This document shows positions 1 to 6,961 of a stretch of DNA of 19,775 nt, one piece after another. Origin of the DNA: JAVBOW01 sp031550615 (lineage in GTDB: Bacteria > Bacteroidota > Bacteroidia > Bacteroidales > Rikenellaceae); assembly GCA_031550615.1 (NCBI GenBank), contig JAVBOL010000031.1, positions 1-19,775 on the forward strand. The letters run 5' to 3'. The first letter of the stretch is position 1, and each line of letters opens with the position of its first letter. The position numbers and the translations under genes were made by a program. Below the pieces are notes generated by a model. That model was not told the DNA's origin, searched no databases, and saw only the letters and a program-made list of their open reading frames with translations.

Positions 1-195
1 TGCCGCGGCGAGTGCCCCAAGCACCGTTTCGACAAGACGGCCACGGGAGAGGAGAACCTCAACTTCCTGTGCGAGGGTTATAAAATGTTCTTCCGCCACG
101 TAGCACCGTATATGGAATACATGGCGCAGATGCTCAAAGAGCAGAAACCGCCCGCAATGGTCATGGCGTGGGCGCGCCAGAGAATGGGATTCTAA
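1..195 (+). CDS. Anaerobic sulfatase-maturating enzyme, C-terminal end (partial)
   Basis: Only the last 64 residues lie in the window; the gene begins upstream. The visible part opens with CRGECPKHRF, continues through a conserved NFLCEGYKMFFRH stretch and ends after a short helix-like tail. This matches the C-terminal SPASM-type region of anaerobic sulfatase-maturating radical SAM enzymes, where cysteines of this spacing bind an auxiliary iron-sulfur cluster. Cys1, Cys5 and Cys25 of the fragment are the likely ligands. The family converts an active-site Cys or Ser of sulfatases to formylglycine in the cytoplasm using S-adenosylmethionine. No sulfatase gene is present in the window. The mscS-like gene follows after 21 bases, so both may share a transcript. 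Another SPASM enzyme is possible because the catalytic CxxxCxxC part is not visible. Confidence 0.8.
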   Translation, partial: CRGECPKHRFDKTATGEENLNFLCEGYKMFFRHVAPYMEYMAQMLKEQKPPAMVMAWARQRMGF

Positions 196-216
196 CTTCT
201 AACCTTTATAATTAAA

Positions 217-1140
217 ATGCCTGACATTATTACCGCCGCGCTTCCCAAAGAGGCGCAGGAAATGGCCGATTCGACTGTAGCGTTGCGCGCCACGGTCGAA
301 GAGAGGATCGACTCGCTCACCTCGATGCCCGTCGATGAGCTGATGCACACCCTTATGCAGTGGGGTATGAACATCGCCGGCAAGATGCTGCTCGCCCTGA
401 CGATATTTTTCATTGGCCGCTGGCTGATAAAGTACATCCTGCGCGTACAGAAACGCATGATGGAGCGCCGCGACACCGACCTCTCGCTGCGCACGTTCCT
501 CAACAACCTCACGCAGATAGGGCTGACCATCATCCTGATCTCTTTCATAATCGGGGTGCTGGGTATCGACACCACCTCCTTCGTGGCGATCTTCGCATCG
601 GCGGGCCTGGCCGTCGGCATGGCCCTGAGCGGTACGCTGCAAAACTTCGCCGGCGGGGTGATGATACTGGTCATCAAACCGTTCCGCGTGGGAGATTTCA
701 TCGAGGCACAGGGCTTCGGCGGGGTGGTCAAGGAGATCCGCCTGTTCCACACCATCCTTAACACGGGCGACAACAAGACGATCCTGCTGCCCAACGGCGG
801 CATCAGCAACGGCATAGTCAACAACTACACACACGAGCAGTACCGCCGCGTGGAGTGGACTTTCGGCGTGGGCTACGGCGAGGATTACGACCGCGTGAAA
901 GCTCTGATCGAAAAGCTGCTGCGCGAGGACAAACGCGTACAGGCCTCACCTGAGCCCCTGGTTGCGCTGAGCAGCCTGGGCGAGAGTTCGGTCAACATAG
1001 TGGTCAGGGCATGGGTGCACACCGACCAGTTCTGGGACCTCTACTTCGCACTCAACGAGCAGGTCTACAAGACGTTCGGACAACAGGGCATCAACATCCC
1101 CTATCCGCAGATGGACGTGCACATCAAGGCTAAGGCATAA
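217..1140 (+). CDS. mscS: Small-conductance mechanosensitive channel (MscS family)
   Basis: A 307-residue inner-membrane channel that opens under membrane tension to release solutes during hypo-osmotic shock. Three hydrophobic segments are visible at about residues 55-76, 98-116 and 120-154. The third has the Gly/Ala-rich pore helix typical of MscS (AGLAVGMALSGTLQNFAGG), followed by KPFRVGD at 154-160, which begins the cytoplasmic beta domain. The rest (residues 160-305) fits the MscS cytoplasmic vestibule, including the LLPNG and ISNGIVNNY motifs at about 190-204. The length is close to the 286 residues of E. coli MscS, so this is a minimal member without extra N-terminal domains. The ATG at 217 lies 21 bases after the preceding stop. 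A strong hairpin starts at the last base of the stop codon. Confidence 0.93.
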   Translation: MPDIITAALPKEAQEMADSTVALRATVEERIDSLTSMPVDELMHTLMQWGMNIAGKMLLALTIFFIGRWLIKYILRVQKRMMERRDTDLSLRTFLNNLTQIGLTIILISFIIGVLGIDTTSFVAIFASAGLAVGMALSGTLQNFAGGVMILVIKPFRVGDFIEAQGFGGVVKEIRLFHTILNTGDNKTILLPNGGISNGIVNNYTHEQYRRVEWTFGVGYGEDYDRVKALIEKLLREDKRVQASPEPLVALSSLGESSVNIVVRAWVHTDQFWDLYFALNEQVYKTFGQQGINIPYPQMDVHIKAKA

Positions 1141-1182
1141 TAAATGAACGGGGCGCTCTTCAAAAGCGCCCCGTTCATTTAT
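1140..1182. terminator. Bidirectional hairpin terminator between mscS and porin gene
   Basis: A perfect 18-bp stem (left arm 1140-1157, right arm 1165-1182) encloses a seven-base loop. The inner part is GC-rich and the outer part is A/T-rich, so it can act as an intrinsic terminator on both strands. It begins on the last base of the mscS stop codon and ends on the last base of the oppositely oriented porin stop codon, so one structure serves the convergent pair. Confidence 0.85.
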
Positions 1183-2207
1183 CAGAATTTCACGACCAAC
1201 TCCAACGTCAGTTTGTTGTCCATCACGTGGTCGTCGCGGTCGGCGAAATATATAGTTTCGGATTTCGCTCCCGAGAAATACTGTTCGTAATCCAGTCGCA
1301 GCAACGACCCGAAAGGCAGGGGCGTGAGGCCGAAGTTAATTCCGAATGTCAGGCGGTTAACTGCCAGGCCGCCGTCGCTGGCGTTGTAACCCATACCGTC
1401 CCAACGCACCGCAGGGCTGAGGTTATGGAACATCTTATTGCGCAGCGGGAAGGTGTAAGCGCCCTGGAGGTATGCACCCAGCAGGTCGCGTCCCGTATCG
1501 TAGGTGTGGCGGTTCATCACCTCGGCCTGGATGCGAAAGCGGTCCGTGGCGTAGCTCACGTCGCCGCCCACGAAAAACTGGTCGAGCAACTCGTTGCGGT
1601 AGCGGTAGGCCTTCGCCGAGGCGCGCAAACCGTCCATGCTGCCCGCGATAAAGCGCAAAGCGTAAGAGGGCGTATTGGTCCATTGCGGTTTATTGACCTT
1701 GCCGCCATTGAACACGCCGCCCTGGACTTCGAGGGGCAGCGCTCCGGCAGCGAATTTATAGTTGACCACCATACCCAGGTCGCGCGATCCGGGGGTGAAA
1801 TATTTACCTACGAAGGCGCGGTTGGCGAACATCATCTCCGAGGGGGTGATAACATAAGAGTTCTCGAAAGGCACGGAGCTTTGCCCCAGTATCACAGAGA
1901 GGCCCTTGAAAGGCTTAAGCATGCCGTAAAGGTCCAGAGGCGAGAAAACACCCTCGTTGCTCAGTTCGACCTGTATGCGATAGTCCACATAGCTGCCTAC
2001 CATACCCCGCACGCCCACGCGCGAGTTGCGCACGTTGAAGCGCATAGCCCCGTCCTCGGTGCACGTTTCGAATTTGGCCTTGACCGTACCGTCGAATTTG
2101 GCGGTGACTTTTATCTCCACGCCTTCGGAGGGTTGCTGCTCCTGGGCGGCGGAGGCCAGGGGAAACGCCGCGGCGGACAGGATGGCGAATATCAATATTT
2201 TCTTCAT
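1182..2207 (-). CDS. Outer-membrane porin, OprO/OprP (phosphate-selective porin) type
   Basis: A 341-residue predicted beta-barrel protein. The ATG at 2207 is chosen because it begins a clear signal peptide (MKKILIFAILSAAAFPLASA, cleavage near residues 20-21); an in-frame ATG at 2351 would add 48 residues without a signal and would run across the divergent promoter. The mature protein has alternating beta strands, many aromatic residues and a terminal Phe (LELVVKF) as expected for an outer-membrane barrel. Features such as RNSRVGVRGMVGSYVDYRIQVEL and LGQSSVPFENSYV resemble the porin O/P family, which takes up phosphate or other anions in Proteobacteria; the substrate here cannot be read from sequence. 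A weak minus-strand promoter match (TAAATTTA, 2276-2283) lies upstream. The gene is divergent from the perR-like regulator, so shared control is possible but unproven. Confidence 0.8.
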   Translation of the reverse strand: MKKILIFAILSAAAFPLASAAQEQQPSEGVEIKVTAKFDGTVKAKFETCTEDGAMRFNVRNSRVGVRGMVGSYVDYRIQVELSNEGVFSPLDLYGMLKPFKGLSVILGQSSVPFENSYVITPSEMMFANRAFVGKYFTPGSRDLGMVVNYKFAAGALPLEVQGGVFNGGKVNKPQWTNTPSYALRFIAGSMDGLRASAKAYRYRNELLDQFFVGGDVSYATDRFRIQAEVMNRHTYDTGRDLLGAYLQGAYTFPLRNKMFHNLSPAVRWDGMGYNASDGGLAVNRLTFGINFGLTPLPFGSLLRLDYEQYFSGAKSETIYFADRDDHVMDNKLTLELVVKF

Positions 2208-2312
2208 AAAGTTGAATTTGGCCACAAAGGTCGGATTTTTATGTAGAGGTGCAAGCGGTCTGCGCGTCATTAACGTAAATTTAACCTGTGGCGGAAAAAA
2301 TAGATGCGAAAA

Positions 2313-2344
2313 TTTGGAAATCCGAAAAAAGAGCCATAATTTTG
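2313..2344 (+). promoter_or_regulatory. Bacteroidota-type promoter for perR-like gene
   Basis: TTTG at 2313-2316 and TAATTTTG at 2337-2344 are separated by 20 bases. This fits the Bacteroidota housekeeping promoter pattern TTTG-N(17-23)-TAnnTTTG. The start codon at 2367 lies 22 bases after the -7 box. Confidence 0.65.
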
Positions 2345-2360
2345 TACTCAATACAATTAT
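2336..2360. promoter_or_regulatory. Candidate Fur/PerR-family operator palindrome
   Basis: An imperfect 25-base palindrome with arms ATAATT (2336-2341) and AATTAT (2355-2360) and further inner pairing; 8 of 12 base pairs match. It overlaps the -7 box of the perR-like promoter and ends six bases before the start codon. AT-rich palindromes of about this size are typical of Fur and PerR boxes, so autoregulation is a reasonable inference, but the match to any published consensus is loose. Confidence 0.4.
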
Positions 2361-2366
2361 GTAATC

Positions 2367-2798
2367 ATGTCAAATTTTGTCAAGGCAAAAGAAATTCTCG
2401 GGAGCAACGGCATACGCCCCTCTGTGCAGCGCATAGCTGTACTGGAGTACCTGCTAACGCATCGCACGCACCCCACGGCAGATATGATTTACGAATCGCT
2501 GCTTGAAAGCGTCCCTACCCTTTCGCGCACGACCGTCTATAACACCCTCGGCTCGCTTGCCGGGTGCGGAGCGATACTCTCGCTCGACCTCGACCCGCGC
2601 CAGGCGCACTACGACGGCGACAACTCCGCGCACGGGCATTTCCTGTGCACCGGATGCGGAAAGATAGAGGACGTCGCCCTGCACGGCAAAGAGTTCGGCA
2701 CAAACCTGGGCGGACTGCTGCCCGCAGGGGCGCAGGCAAGCAGCATACAGCTCTCATTCAAGGGCTTATGCGCAAAATGCAATACAAACAACCAATAA
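2367..2798 (+). CDS. perR: Fur-family regulator, PerR-like peroxide sensor
   Basis: A 143-residue metal-dependent repressor of normal Fur-family length. The N-terminal winged helix covers about residues 5-80, with the recognition region SRTTVYNTLGSL at 53-64. The C-terminal dimerisation domain carries two CxxC pairs (Cys94/Cys97 and Cys135/Cys138) for structural zinc. Regulatory metal ligands of B. subtilis PerR appear conserved: a His in THPTAD (His35), His89 and His91 in AHGHF, an Asp in YDGD, and Asp102 in GKIED, where Asp rather than Glu favours a peroxide-sensing PerR over an iron-sensing Fur. The next gene, 21 bases downstream, is a rubrerythrin, a classic PerR target. The gene probably represses itself through the palindrome over its promoter. 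The exact inducer is inferred from context. Confidence 0.87.
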   Translation: MSNFVKAKEILGSNGIRPSVQRIAVLEYLLTHRTHPTADMIYESLLESVPTLSRTTVYNTLGSLAGCGAILSLDLDPRQAHYDGDNSAHGHFLCTGCGKIEDVALHGKEFGTNLGGLLPAGAQASSIQLSFKGLCAKCNTNNQ

Positions 2799-2819
2799 CC
2801 CTATAAAAACTTAAAGAAA

Positions 2820-3374
2820 ATGAAAAAATTCCGTTGCACAGTATGCGGCCACATCCACACAGGCGACGCCGCTCCCGAACAATGCCCCATCTGTAAAGTC
2901 CCCGCTTCGAAGTTCGAAGAGATGGCAGACGCTCCGGCAGGAGAGATCGTGTGGGCAGACGAGCACAAAATAGGCGTAGCGCAGGGCGTGGACAAAGAGG
3001 TGTTAGATGGCCTTAAGAACCACTTCATGGGCGAATGCAGCGAAGTGGGCATGTACCTGGCCATGAGCCGCCAGGCCGACCGCGAGGGCTACCCCGAAGT
3101 GGCAGAGGCCTACAAGCGCATAGCATGGGAAGAGGCCGAGCACGCCGCAAAATTCGCCGAGCTGCTGGGCGAGGTGGTTTGGGATACCAAGACCAACCTC
3201 TACGAGCGCATGATGGCCGAAGCCGGCGCATGCGAAGACAAGAAGCGCATCGCGACGCTTGCAAAGCAGCTTAACCTGGATGCCATCCACGACACCGTGC
3301 ATGAAATGTGCAAGGACGAGGCGCGGCACGGACAGGTGTTCGCAGGACTTTATAAACGATTCTTTGCAAAGTAG
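2820..3374 (+). CDS. rbr: Reverse-type rubrerythrin (N-terminal rubredoxin domain)
   Basis: A 184-residue non-haem iron protein that reduces hydrogen peroxide in the cytoplasm of anaerobes. Its domain order is reversed from classical rubrerythrin. The rubredoxin-like FeS4 site is at the N-terminus (Cys6, Cys9, Cys22, Cys25, as CTVCG and CPICK). The di-iron four-helix ferritin-like domain follows at about residues 55-184, with ExxH motifs at 105-108 (EAEH) and 167-170 (EARH) and further glutamates at 72, 75 and 162. This layout is known from the reverse rubrerythrins of Clostridium. The gene follows the perR-like regulator by 21 bases and is probably co-transcribed and induced by peroxide. Electron donors are not visible in the window. 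Confidence 0.92.
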   Translation: MKKFRCTVCGHIHTGDAAPEQCPICKVPASKFEEMADAPAGEIVWADEHKIGVAQGVDKEVLDGLKNHFMGECSEVGMYLAMSRQADREGYPEVAEAYKRIAWEEAEHAAKFAELLGEVVWDTKTNLYERMMAEAGACEDKKRIATLAKQLNLDAIHDTVHEMCKDEARHGQVFAGLYKRFFAK

Positions 3375-3394
3375 GCTATACACCTTACTCTGTC

Positions 3395-3506
3395 TGCACA
3401 ACAAAGATTTTCGCATTATTTAGTGAATTGCGCCCCAAAAGTATTCAACTTTTGGGGCGCTAATATTTAACTTCCGATGGCGCAATAACTAAAATTTTGT
3501 TGTGCA
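3395..3506. repeat. Imperfect inverted-repeat element with nested hairpin
   Basis: The outer arms are an exact 11-base inverted repeat (TGCACAACAAA at 3395-3405; complement at 3496-3506), continued by ATTTT on both sides after a one-base bulge. Further in, ATTGCGCC (3427-3434) is the reverse complement of 3479-3486. Between them sits a perfect 13-bp hairpin (3430-3460). The 112-base element lies between the rubrerythrin gene and the restriction-modification island, and its right arm overlaps the probable -33 region of the methyltransferase promoter. It could be a small non-autonomous mobile element, an operator or a folded RNA leader. I saw no clear target-site duplication. Confidence 0.55.
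3430..3460 (+). terminator. Hairpin terminator after perR-rbr
   Basis: A perfect 13-bp stem (3430-3442 with 3448-3460, GCGCCCC inner-to-outer GC run plus AAAAGT) and a five-base loop, starting 55 bases after the rubrerythrin stop. It is followed by an A/T-rich stretch rather than a clean T-run. Its left arm can pair alternatively with 3479-3486. Confidence 0.65.
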
Positions 3507-3531
3507 AAATTCGAAATTGTGGCTACTTTTG
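3500..3531 (+). promoter_or_regulatory. Promoter of the restriction-modification operon
   Basis: TACTTTTG at 3524-3531 fits the TAnnTTTG -7 box, with TTG at 3500-3502 21 bases upstream. The methyltransferase start lies 40 bases downstream. The -33 part overlaps the right arm of the inverted repeat. Confidence 0.6.
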
Positions 3532-3570
3532 CAATAATATTGATTACGCAGTATCCGTAAGGGTGGCATT

Positions 3571-4755
3571 ATGCAGAATAACACATTTATAGATCTATTT
3601 TCCGGAGCCGGCGGTCTTTCCGAAGGACTTACCGAGGCCGGGTTTAGCAGTTTGTTCGCCTCGGATATCGTTCCTGCATATGCTGAAACATACCTGCGTA
3701 ATCATCCTGGCACAAAAGTCATTACCGAAGACATACGTTCCCTGGATGCAGAAAGCATCCGGGAAGAATTGGGATTAAAAAAAGGGGAGTTAGATCTTAT
3801 TGCCGGAGGCCCTCCCTGTCAGGGTTTCTCCATTAATGCTCCGGTCAGAAGTTCTTTGGATCACCGCAACCATTTGTTTAGGGAATATCTGCGGTTTATT
3901 GATGCTTTTGAACCGAAGGCCATCCTTATCGAGAATGTTCCGGGGCTTGTTTCATTTGAACAAGGCACAACATTGCACGCCATACTTGAGGCATTGTCCG
4001 ATCTGGGATATGGAGCCGATGTACGTATTTTAGGTGCGGCTTATTACGGCGTACCTCAAATGAGATGGCGGACGTTCATTTTGGGGTTGCGCGGCAGAGA
4101 ATTACCATCTCATGCATTTCCAGATCCGATATACCACGCCCCGATACGCCCAAACTTCACAACTACTTTCAACGGGAAATCATTAATAAAAATCCCGTCT
4201 TCTGAAACAGAAGCAAAATTCACGACTGTACAGGAAGCAATCAGTGACTTGCCTGTGTTGAAATGTGGAGAACGAGGAAATCCGGTTAAAGAATATGCAT
4301 CGGACCCCATGGGCGAATTCCAGAAGCGTTCACGCATAGGATCGCCGGGAGTCATAAATCATGAAGCCCCGAGATTGTCGGACATAAACTTAAGGCGTCT
4401 TCAATTCATAAAGCCGGGCGGAAACTGGACGGACATTCCGGAGGATCTACTGCCTAAAGGAATGCAGAGAGCCAGGAAATCCGACCACACGAAAAGGTAT
4501 GGTCGCGTTGACCCTAATGGACTGGCATCCACCATACTTACAAAGTGCGACCCTCATTGGGGAGCCTACTTTCATTATAATCAGGACAGGTCTTTTACCG
4601 TCCGGGAGGCGGCCAGGATCCAATCGTTCCCCGATCATTTTATTTTCACAGGAACACAAGCCCAACAGTTCGAGCAGGTCGGCAATGCCGTGCCTCCTCT
4701 TTTGGCAAAAGCAGTGGGACTATCGATAAAGTCAATTTTAGATTTAGCAAAATAA
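3571..4755 (+). CDS. DNA (cytosine-5) methyltransferase of a type II restriction-modification system
   Basis: A 394-residue enzyme that transfers a methyl group from S-adenosylmethionine to C5 of cytosine in a specific site. The ordered motifs are complete: motif I FSGAGGLS (residues 10-17), motif IV GGPPCQGFS with catalytic Cys83, motif VI ENV (121-123), motif VIII QMRWR (163-167), motif IX around REAARIQSFPD (345-355) and motif X QVGNAVPP (369-376). The target-recognition region lies at about 180-330 and does not tell me the site. The stop codon overlaps the start of the NotI-like endonuclease by one base (TAATG), so it protects the host from that enzyme. GC content is about 45% by eye against about 60% in the flanking genes, which points to horizontal acquisition. 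Neither a controller protein nor a Vsr mismatch endonuclease gene is present. Confidence 0.95.
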   Translation: MQNNTFIDLFSGAGGLSEGLTEAGFSSLFASDIVPAYAETYLRNHPGTKVITEDIRSLDAESIREELGLKKGELDLIAGGPPCQGFSINAPVRSSLDHRNHLFREYLRFIDAFEPKAILIENVPGLVSFEQGTTLHAILEALSDLGYGADVRILGAAYYGVPQMRWRTFILGLRGRELPSHAFPDPIYHAPIRPNFTTTFNGKSLIKIPSSETEAKFTTVQEAISDLPVLKCGERGNPVKEYASDPMGEFQKRSRIGSPGVINHEAPRLSDINLRRLQFIKPGGNWTDIPEDLLPKGMQRARKSDHTKRYGRVDPNGLASTILTKCDPHWGAYFHYNQDRSFTVREAARIQSFPDHFIFTGTQAQQFEQVGNAVPPLLAKAVGLSIKSILDLAK

Positions 4756-5669
4756 TGTCAGGGTACATATCAGAATTTTTCGGTTACCGCTCCGAAGACA
4801 AATCCGATGTCGCTTTGGTTACTGCAGCCAAGCGGCTCTGCCCTTTTATAGAATCCTCATGCACAAAAATCCTTTCGCGGGACAACACGATTGCGGGAGT
4901 ATGTGCCGTAAGGCAGAAGACAGATGGCTCACCTGATGTTATTTGCTGCCCCAACAGGATGTATGCCGATCAGTACAAAATGCTGCACGACATATCAGAG
5001 CGTGCTTTTGGCATCAAATTGAATTTGTATGCCGGTCGGGCAGCCGTTATGAAAGCAAAAGAAGAAGGCGGCGCAATTGCTGTTTTCGGAAAGAATTGGG
5101 GTGGCGGCGAATTACGGCTGCCGCAACGCGAAGGCACCGGTTCATATTATGTGGATTGGGTATTGGCTCGATTGGATTCAAACGGCAAACTCATAGAGTT
5201 TACCGCGATAGAGCTACAAACAATTGACACAACAGGCAATTATCGTACTGCCCGGGAGGCTCTGATTGAAAAACGCGAAATCGTTTCAGATACAGTAGGA
5301 CTAAATTGGGAGAATGTATCTAAACGTATTATTCCTCAGTTGATTTACAAAGGACAGGTGCTGCAACGAGAGGAATTATGTAAAACGGGATTGTATTTCG
5401 TCTGTCCTGAAATGATATATGAACGCGTTCTTAGCCGACTTGGAGGTAAAAGCAAGATCCCGAAATTCCCATCACAACCTGCATCCATACATTTTCTGGC
5501 CTATGACTACTGTACACCAGATAAATTAGAGGATGGCAAGATAAGGGAACTCGGGATAATTGAAGAACATTGCACAACGGTATATAAAGTTCAGGAGGCA
5601 TTCTCTGCATTAGACTTACCGGAGGGTAATGTATACAGGGATGCTATTTACAAATCCCTTTATTCATAA
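4755..5669 (+). CDS. NotI-family type II restriction endonuclease
   Basis: A 304-residue protein resembling NotI along much of its length. The start ISEFFGYR corresponds to FIAEFFGHR of NotI. A cysteine cluster follows (LCPF Cys29, SSC Cys36, GVC Cys50, CCPNR Cys64/65), with spacing and surrounding residues matching NotI's Cys4 iron-binding fold. FGKNWGGGEL (111-120) resembles NotI's LGGEL segment. The catalytic region has Asp134 in VDWVLA and Glu153-Leu-Gln155 in IELQT, a D...ExQ variant of PD-(D/E)xK that matches DWTLA and LEIQT in NotI. NotI has 383 residues, so about 80 are missing here, mainly after the catalytic core. It is translationally coupled to the methyltransferase. The cut site is not known; a CGGCCG-centred site is suggested by family and by rarity of that word here. 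The NotI comparison is from memory. Confidence 0.85.
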   Translation: MSGYISEFFGYRSEDKSDVALVTAAKRLCPFIESSCTKILSRDNTIAGVCAVRQKTDGSPDVICCPNRMYADQYKMLHDISERAFGIKLNLYAGRAAVMKAKEEGGAIAVFGKNWGGGELRLPQREGTGSYYVDWVLARLDSNGKLIEFTAIELQTIDTTGNYRTAREALIEKREIVSDTVGLNWENVSKRIIPQLIYKGQVLQREELCKTGLYFVCPEMIYERVLSRLGGKSKIPKFPSQPASIHFLAYDYCTPDKLEDGKIRELGIIEEHCTTVYKVQEAFSALDLPEGNVYRDAIYKSLYS

Positions 5670-5679
5670 GACATTAATA

Positions 5680-5715
5680 AAAAAGATCCCCGGCCTTTCG
5701 GTCGGGGATCTTTTT
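5680..5715. terminator. Bidirectional hairpin terminator between endonuclease and proA
   Basis: Stem GATCCCCGGCC (5685-5695) pairs with GGTCGGGGATC (5700-5710), with one G-T pair and a TTTC loop. It is flanked by five A's on the left and five T's on the right, so it works on both strands. The right end overlaps the proA stop codon (5714-5716). Confidence 0.9.
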
Positions 5716-6961
5716 ACCACCTTGTCTGGCCGTCGCCGGTGACCAGGTATTTATAACTGCAAATTTCGGCAAGTCCCATCGGTCCGCGGGCGTGGAGCTT
5801 CTGGGTGCTTATGCCGATCTCGGCGCCCAAGCCGAATTGCGCGCCGTCGGTAAAGGCGGTCGACACGTTGGCGTAGACGCATGCGGCATCGACGCTTTTC
5901 AGGAACAATTCCTGCGAGGAGCGATCGTCGGAAATTATGCATTCGCTGTGGCGCGAGGAAAATTCCTCTATATGCTGCATCGCGGCGTGGATGCCGGCGA
6001 CGGTCTTTACCGACATCTTATAATCCATGAACTCGGTGCCGAAGCTGCCCTGGTCGGCCTTGTGCAGCAGGTGCGAGGGGTAATTGCCCTGGAGCGCGGC
6101 ATACGAATCCGGGTCGGCATAGATCACCACCTGCTTTTCGGCCAGGCGGACGCACAGGGCGGGCAGGTCGCCGAGGCGCTCCTCATGCACGATCAGGCAG
6201 TCGAGCGCGTTGCAGACGCTCACGCGGCGGGTTTTGGCGTTGAATATTATCTCTTCGCCCATTTCCTTATCACCCTTCGCGTCGAAGTAGGTATGGCACA
6301 CACCCGCGCCGGTTTCGATCACGGGCACGAGCGAATTCTCACGCACGTAACGGATCAGCGCTGCGCTGCCGCGCGGGATGATAACGTCGACAAGCCCCTC
6401 GGCGGCGAGTAACTGCGCCGTGTATTCGCGCGAGGCGGGCAGCAGGGTGACGGCAGAGGGGGTGATGCCCTCCTCGGAGAGTATTTTGCGGATCAGCGCC
6501 GCTATCGCCTCGTTGGAGTTGTGGGCGTTGGCGCTACCCTTTAATATGCAGGCGTTCTGGGTCTTGAAGCAGAGCGCAAACACGTCGAAGGTCACGTTGG
6601 GGCGCGCCTCATAGATCACCCCTATCACACCGAACGGAACGCGCACCTTGCGGATCTTCATTCCGTTTGGGCGGGTCACGCTGCTCAGTTCCTCACCCAC
6701 GGGTGAGGGCAGCCCGGCCACGTTGCGCATGTCGGCGGCAATCCCTTCGAGGCGCTGCGGGGTCAGCAGCAAACGGTCGTAGAGCGGGTCGGCCTTATCC
6801 ATCCTGGCCAGGTCGAGGGCGTTGGCGGCGAGGATCTCGTCCGCGTGCCGCCCTATGGCCGACGCCAAATGCAGCAGCGTGTCGTTGATCTGCTTGGCAG
6901 AGAGCATATTCAGTTCGCGTCCCGCCTCACGGGCGAGGGTGAAAGCATCTACACGGTTCAT
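5714..6961 (-). CDS. proA: Gamma-glutamyl phosphate reductase
   Basis: A 415-residue NADPH-dependent reductase that converts gamma-glutamyl phosphate to glutamate semialdehyde, the second step of proline synthesis, in the cytoplasm. It is an aldehyde-dehydrogenase-fold protein of normal ProA length (E. coli 417). Diagnostic segments include VPFGVIGVIYEARPNVTFDV (about 108-127), LKGSANAHNSN (140-150) and VIIPRGSAALI (193-203). The catalytic Cys is Cys250 in NAKTRRVSVCNALDCLIVH. The start ATG at 6961 overlaps the proB stop by four bases (ATGA), as expected for coupled synthesis of two enzymes that hand over a labile intermediate. It is the last gene of the proCBA operon and ends at a bidirectional terminator. 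Confidence 0.97.
   Translation of the reverse strand: MNRVDAFTLAREAGRELNMLSAKQINDTLLHLASAIGRHADEILAANALDLARMDKADPLYDRLLLTPQRLEGIAADMRNVAGLPSPVGEELSSVTRPNGMKIRKVRVPFGVIGVIYEARPNVTFDVFALCFKTQNACILKGSANAHNSNEAIAALIRKILSEEGITPSAVTLLPASREYTAQLLAAEGLVDVIIPRGSAALIRYVRENSLVPVIETGAGVCHTYFDAKGDKEMGEEIIFNAKTRRVSVCNALDCLIVHEERLGDLPALCVRLAEKQVVIYADPDSYAALQGNYPSHLLHKADQGSFGTEFMDYKMSVKTVAGIHAAMQHIEEFSSRHSECIISDDRSSQELFLKSVDAACVYANVSTAFTDGAQFGLGAEIGISTQKLHARGPMGLAEICSYKYLVTGDGQTRW

Noticed and set aside
192..834. Two minus-strand open frames of about 210 codons opposite mscS
   Set aside because: The mscS frame on the plus strand has all family features; the antisense translations have none.
1227..2246. A 339-codon open frame on the plus strand opposite the porin gene
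   Set aside because: It is antisense to a porin with a clear signal peptide and terminal Phe, and has a low-complexity, His/Val/Ala-rich translation typical of a shadow frame.
2208..2351. N-terminal extension of the porin to an ATG at 2351
   Set aside because: It would bury the signal peptide 48 residues inside the protein and run across the perR-like promoter and operator.
3362..3371. Perfect palindrome CTTTGCAAAG at the end of the rubrerythrin gene as a regulatory site
   Set aside because: It encodes the last residues FAK of the protein and has no promoter near it.
5571..5578. TGCACAAC inside the endonuclease gene as a second copy of the inverted-repeat arm
   Set aside because: Only eight bases match, it lies within coding sequence, and the match stops there; chance is a sufficient explanation.
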